This document shows positions 45,062 to 47,273 of a stretch of DNA of 47,273 nt, in pieces. The notes under the pieces were generated by a model. The model was not told where the DNA came from, did no database searches, and was given only the letters and a program-made list of their open reading frames with translations. Both the position numbers and the translations under genes were made by a program. Origin of the DNA: Lachnospiraceae bacterium (GTDB taxonomy: Bacteria > Bacillota > Clostridia > Lachnospirales > Lachnospiraceae); contig JALESH010000057.1 of assembly GCA_022781985.1 (NCBI GenBank), positions 1 to 47,273 on the forward strand. The letters run 5' to 3'. Positions within the stretch are counted from its first letter, which is position 1. Every line of letters starts with the position of its first letter.

Positions 45062-46192
45062 TTATTTTTCCAGTGCCTGTCCGCTGTATTTTCTTACAAT
45101 TTCTGTCATTTCCTCCCACTTGCTCTCCATGTCAGAAACCAACTTGAACTGAGTCCGTGCCCGGTCCAGATTATGTCCCTCCCTATGGATCTTGAAGTAT
45201 ACATCTCCCTGCAGATAATCAGCCAGGAAGCGCATGCCGCATTCAAAGGTCATCAATTTTGCCCCCATGGGGAACAGCTCTATTTCTTCTTTTGTAAGAC
45301 TGCCGCCGCAGCCCTCCAGATAGCCCTTTGTGTAGATATCGAACAGCCCCAGATCCAAAGAAATCAGCTCCAGATTGGGCTCATCCTCCGCACCCGTGCT
45401 GGCTCCGAATCTAATGGAATCACCGTAGTCATAGAGGGACGAACCAGGCATAACCGTATCCAGGTCAATCACACACAGCCCCTTTCCCGTTTGGTCGTCA
45501 ATCATGATATTATTCAGCTTGGTATCATTATGGGTCACACGAAGAGGAATCCTTTTCTCTGCCAGCGCATCGCAGATGACATGAGTATCCTTTTCCCTTG
45601 CCAGCACAAAATCGATTTCATCCTGCACAGCCTTGGCACGTCCGCACACATCCTCCTTCACTGCCTTTTTAAAATTTGCAAAACGATCCGCTGTATTGTG
45701 GAAATTCATGATGGTCTCATGCAGGGTTTCTGCAGGATAATCAGCCAGCAGCCTCTGGAAATTACCAAAGGATACCGCACTGTTATAGAAGTCCTCCGGC
45801 TTCTTCACCTCATCGAAGCTGGTGGCATTTTCAATGAAGATGTACATACGCCAGAACTCACCTTCCGACTCCAGATAAGTCCTTCCATCCGCAGCAGGTA
45901 CCAAATTCAGCGTCTCCCTCTCCGGGTTGCCTCCTGCTTCAATGATCTTCTTTCGCAGGAAGGAAGTCACCTTCTCAACATTTTCCATCAGCTCAGCGGT
46001 ATTCTTAAAAATACTGGTATTCATCTTCTGGAGGATGTATCTTTTGCATCCTCCATCGGAAAGCCGGCAGGTCAGACGAAAGGTATCGTTAATATGTCCG
46101 CTCCCATAGGGAACCAGCTCCTCCATGCTTCCCTCCGCCTGAAACTGCGAGGCAACTCTTTTCAAAATGTCTTCTGTATCAATTACTCCCAT
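45062..46192 (-). CDS. nahK: N-acetylhexosamine 1-kinase
   Basis: Phosphorylates GlcNAc or GalNAc at C1, the step after LnpA in lacto-/galacto-N-biose breakdown. The 376 residues are of the aminoglycoside phosphotransferase fold: GSGHINDTFRL near the start, catalytic RVTHNDTKLNNIMID and the metal-binding VIDLDTVMPGSSLYDYGD, with a conserved IRFGAST. The ATG at 46192 has AAGGAG at good distance; the open frame upstream crosses permease remnants and is rejected. No uridylyltransferase (LnpB) or epimerase is nearby. It lies downstream of the decayed ABC genes and may depend on their promoter. Confidence 0.94.
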   Translation of the reverse strand: MGVIDTEDILKRVASQFQAEGSMEELVPYGSGHINDTFRLTCRLSDGGCKRYILQKMNTSIFKNTAELMENVEKVTSFLRKKIIEAGGNPERETLNLVPAADGRTYLESEGEFWRMYIFIENATSFDEVKKPEDFYNSAVSFGNFQRLLADYPAETLHETIMNFHNTADRFANFKKAVKEDVCGRAKAVQDEIDFVLAREKDTHVICDALAEKRIPLRVTHNDTKLNNIMIDDQTGKGLCVIDLDTVMPGSSLYDYGDSIRFGASTGAEDEPNLELISLDLGLFDIYTKGYLEGCGGSLTKEEIELFPMGAKLMTFECGMRFLADYLQGDVYFKIHREGHNLDRARTQFKLVSDMESKWEEMTEIVRKYSGQALEK

Positions 46193-46232
46193 TTTTATTC
46201 TCCTTTTTATATTAAAATTTATGAGCTTAAGC

Positions 46233-46349
46233 TTAACCTTTAACACCGCCGGTAACACCTGCAATAATCTTCTCTGAAAGGAAAATATACAGGATAAAGG
46301 TCGGAATAAATACAATAGTCATATAACGGAACTGCTTTATCTTATTGGC
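46233..46349 (-). pseudogene. C-terminal remnant of a MalG-type permease
   Basis: In a frame not opened by any start codon the minus strand reads NKIKQFRYMTIVFIPTFIL, then YIFLSEKIIAGVTGGVKG and a TAA at 46235-46233. This is the last helix and tail of a sugar ABC permease. About 240 residues that should precede it are missing, and the sequence runs directly into the truncated MalF-type gene. Confidence 0.8.
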
Positions 46350-46819
46350 TCACTGCTCAGCCATTGGATATTTGCCAACCCATTCAGCTGCAGGGCCTTA
46401 AACAGCTTCTTGAACAGACCGAACTGAGGACTGTATACATATTGCAGCCACATAGTGGCAAGAGCCACAGCACTGACGATGTTCGGCATATAAATCACTG
46501 CCCCGAAAAACTTCTTAAAGCGGATCCCGCTGGTAAGAATCACTGCAAAGAGCAGTACTAAAGACATTACAATAATACCTCCAAACAGCCAGATTTTCAA
46601 TAAATTCATCATGGATGCACGAAAAATGCTTGTATTTGCCAGCTTAATGTAATTTGCGAGACCGGTAAACTGCCATGCGGGCATCCTGTCTGTCACTGCA
46701 TCAATCCTGAAAAAGCTCATCAATACGGTTCTGATAATCGGATAAACAAACACCAATAGGAACAGCAGAACAGCCGGTGCCAGGAAAAGGAAAAGAACTC
46801 TTTTTCTCTTTTTCATCAT
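46337..46819 (-). pseudogene. truncated MalF-type ABC permease
   Basis: The frame encodes 160 residues, about half the usual 290 to 310. It has the first helices (VLFLFLAPAVLLFLLVFVYPIIRTVLMSFF, MNLLKIWLFGGIIVMSLVLLFAVIL, FFGAVIYMPNIVSAVALATMW) and ends at ANIQWLSSEPIR. The EAA loop and last helices are absent. The junction to the MalG remnant is near 46340, so a deletion of roughly 1.1 to 1.2 kb removed the end of this gene and most of the next. AAGGGG precedes the start. Confidence 0.85.
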
Positions 46820-46858
46820 CTAAGCCCCTTATATCATACCACTATACATTATACCAAG

Positions 46859-46892
46859 AAAGAGCAGCAGCGTTTAAACGATGCTACTCTTT
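46859..46892 (-). terminator. intercistronic hairpin after the second binding-protein gene
   Basis: AAAGAGCAGCAGCGTTT and its near complement (46859-46875 with 46876-46892) form an imperfect long palindrome centred on CGTTTAAACG. It holds the same place as the hairpin after the first binding-protein gene. No U-run follows on the minus strand. Confidence 0.5.
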
Positions 46893-46922
46893 CCCTTTTT
46901 ACTTATTCCATCTTATACCCGG

Positions 46923-47273
46923 CTATTTAGATGCCGCAACCATTGCATCTACAAACTCCTGCGCACAGCTTTGTGAAATTCTCCTTAATAATGGGTGTGA
47001 TATCATTGTTGGACTCGATGCCTACTGCCCATGAATAACGCCCCTGAGCTGTAATTCCTTCATACACAGGCTTTACATTTTCAATCAGAGGAGGCCATGC
47101 GATGTTTATAGTATCAGTAGGAATAGAGACCGCCTGTTCAGCCATCATCGCGTCAAATTCACCCTGTGTAATATAGGTGATCAATCCAAACGCTTCTTTT
47201 GCCATCTTGGAATCCTTGTTAATAGCCAGAACCTGATTGGACACATTGAGAGCTTCTGTTCCGTCCACACCGC
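46923..47273 (-). pseudogene. C-terminal part of an ABC binding protein, frameshifted, cut by the right edge
   Basis: The frame from the edge encodes a family 1 binding-protein end (AFGLITYITQGEFDAMMAEQ ... ITPIIKENFTKL). It then turns into a cysteine-rich unrelated tail CAGVCRCNGCGI. One base over, the sequence reads AQEFVDAMVAASK and stops at 46925-46923, the natural ending. So one extra base (or two lost) is present near 46965. Because the gene starts outside the window, other damage cannot be judged. A sequencing error is the alternative. Confidence 0.75.

Noticed and set aside
46193-46315. N-terminal extension of nahK to 46315
   Set aside because: It runs through the permease remnant in another frame; AAGGAG and family length support the ATG at 46192.

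Overview
The window looks like chromosome of an anaerobic, endospore-forming Firmicute of the Lachnospiraceae type. Support: sporulation genes (spoIIID, spoIID, a spoIIQ-like gene, a sipL-like gene), Gram-positive-style lipoproteins, SLH-domain surface proteins, pyrK/pyrD of the NAD-linked type, strong AGGAGG-like ribosome binding sites, and a galacto-N-biose/lacto-N-biose phosphorylase locus typical of gut glycan users. Almost everything lies on the minus strand. I see no tRNA, rRNA, CRISPR array, prophage or complete insertion sequence.

Layout. 1-403: edge fragment of a minus-strand gene, then about 300 bases with two palindromes and the guaA terminator. 404-3863: guaA, spoIIID and a dGTPase-like gene. 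4014-10570: a lipoprotein gene, then a minus-strand group with a secreted trigger-factor-like prolyl isomerase, asnS, an NlpC/P60 hydrolase and, upstream, cardiolipin synthase. 10703-15446: a small membrane protein, DUF1934, murI, a small membrane protein, an FCD-type GntR regulator, ispE and an unknown secretion/motility-like protein. 15599-21169: a giant GH84 enzyme with carbohydrate-binding, FN3, FIVAR and SLH modules. 21404-26601: sipL-like gene, pyrD-pyrK-pyrC and a PrcB-like lipoprotein. 26797-31971: plsC, a leucine-rich-repeat SLH protein, murF and ddl. 32093-37823: spoIIQ-like, spoIID, an EF-hand-like protein and an aconitase-family hydratase. 37993-47273: an lnpA operon with its ABC importer, an AraC regulator, nahK, and the decayed remains of a second ABC importer.

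The most interesting signal is a recurrent regulatory layout at three sporulation genes (spoIIID, sipL-like, spoIID). Each has a sigma-E-like promoter whose -35/-10 spacer carries an anti-Shine-Dalgarno sequence. That sequence can pair with the gene's own ribosome binding site just downstream. A transcript reading through from the upstream housekeeping gene would contain both arms and hide the binding site. A transcript started at the sigma-E promoter would begin after the first arm and leave the site free. At sipL the same hairpin ends in a U-run, so it may also terminate the pyr operon.

Other leads: the GH84 leader carries a sequence resembling a LicT/BglG-type antiterminator target (RAT) next to a terminator hairpin. 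The SpoIIQ-like LytM domain lacks its zinc ligands. The second ABC transporter beside nahK has lost most of both permeases and carries a frameshift in the binding protein. An ispE-gntR pair has operator-like palindromes over its promoter. All functional statements are from sequence reading and family knowledge; no database search or folding calculation was run.
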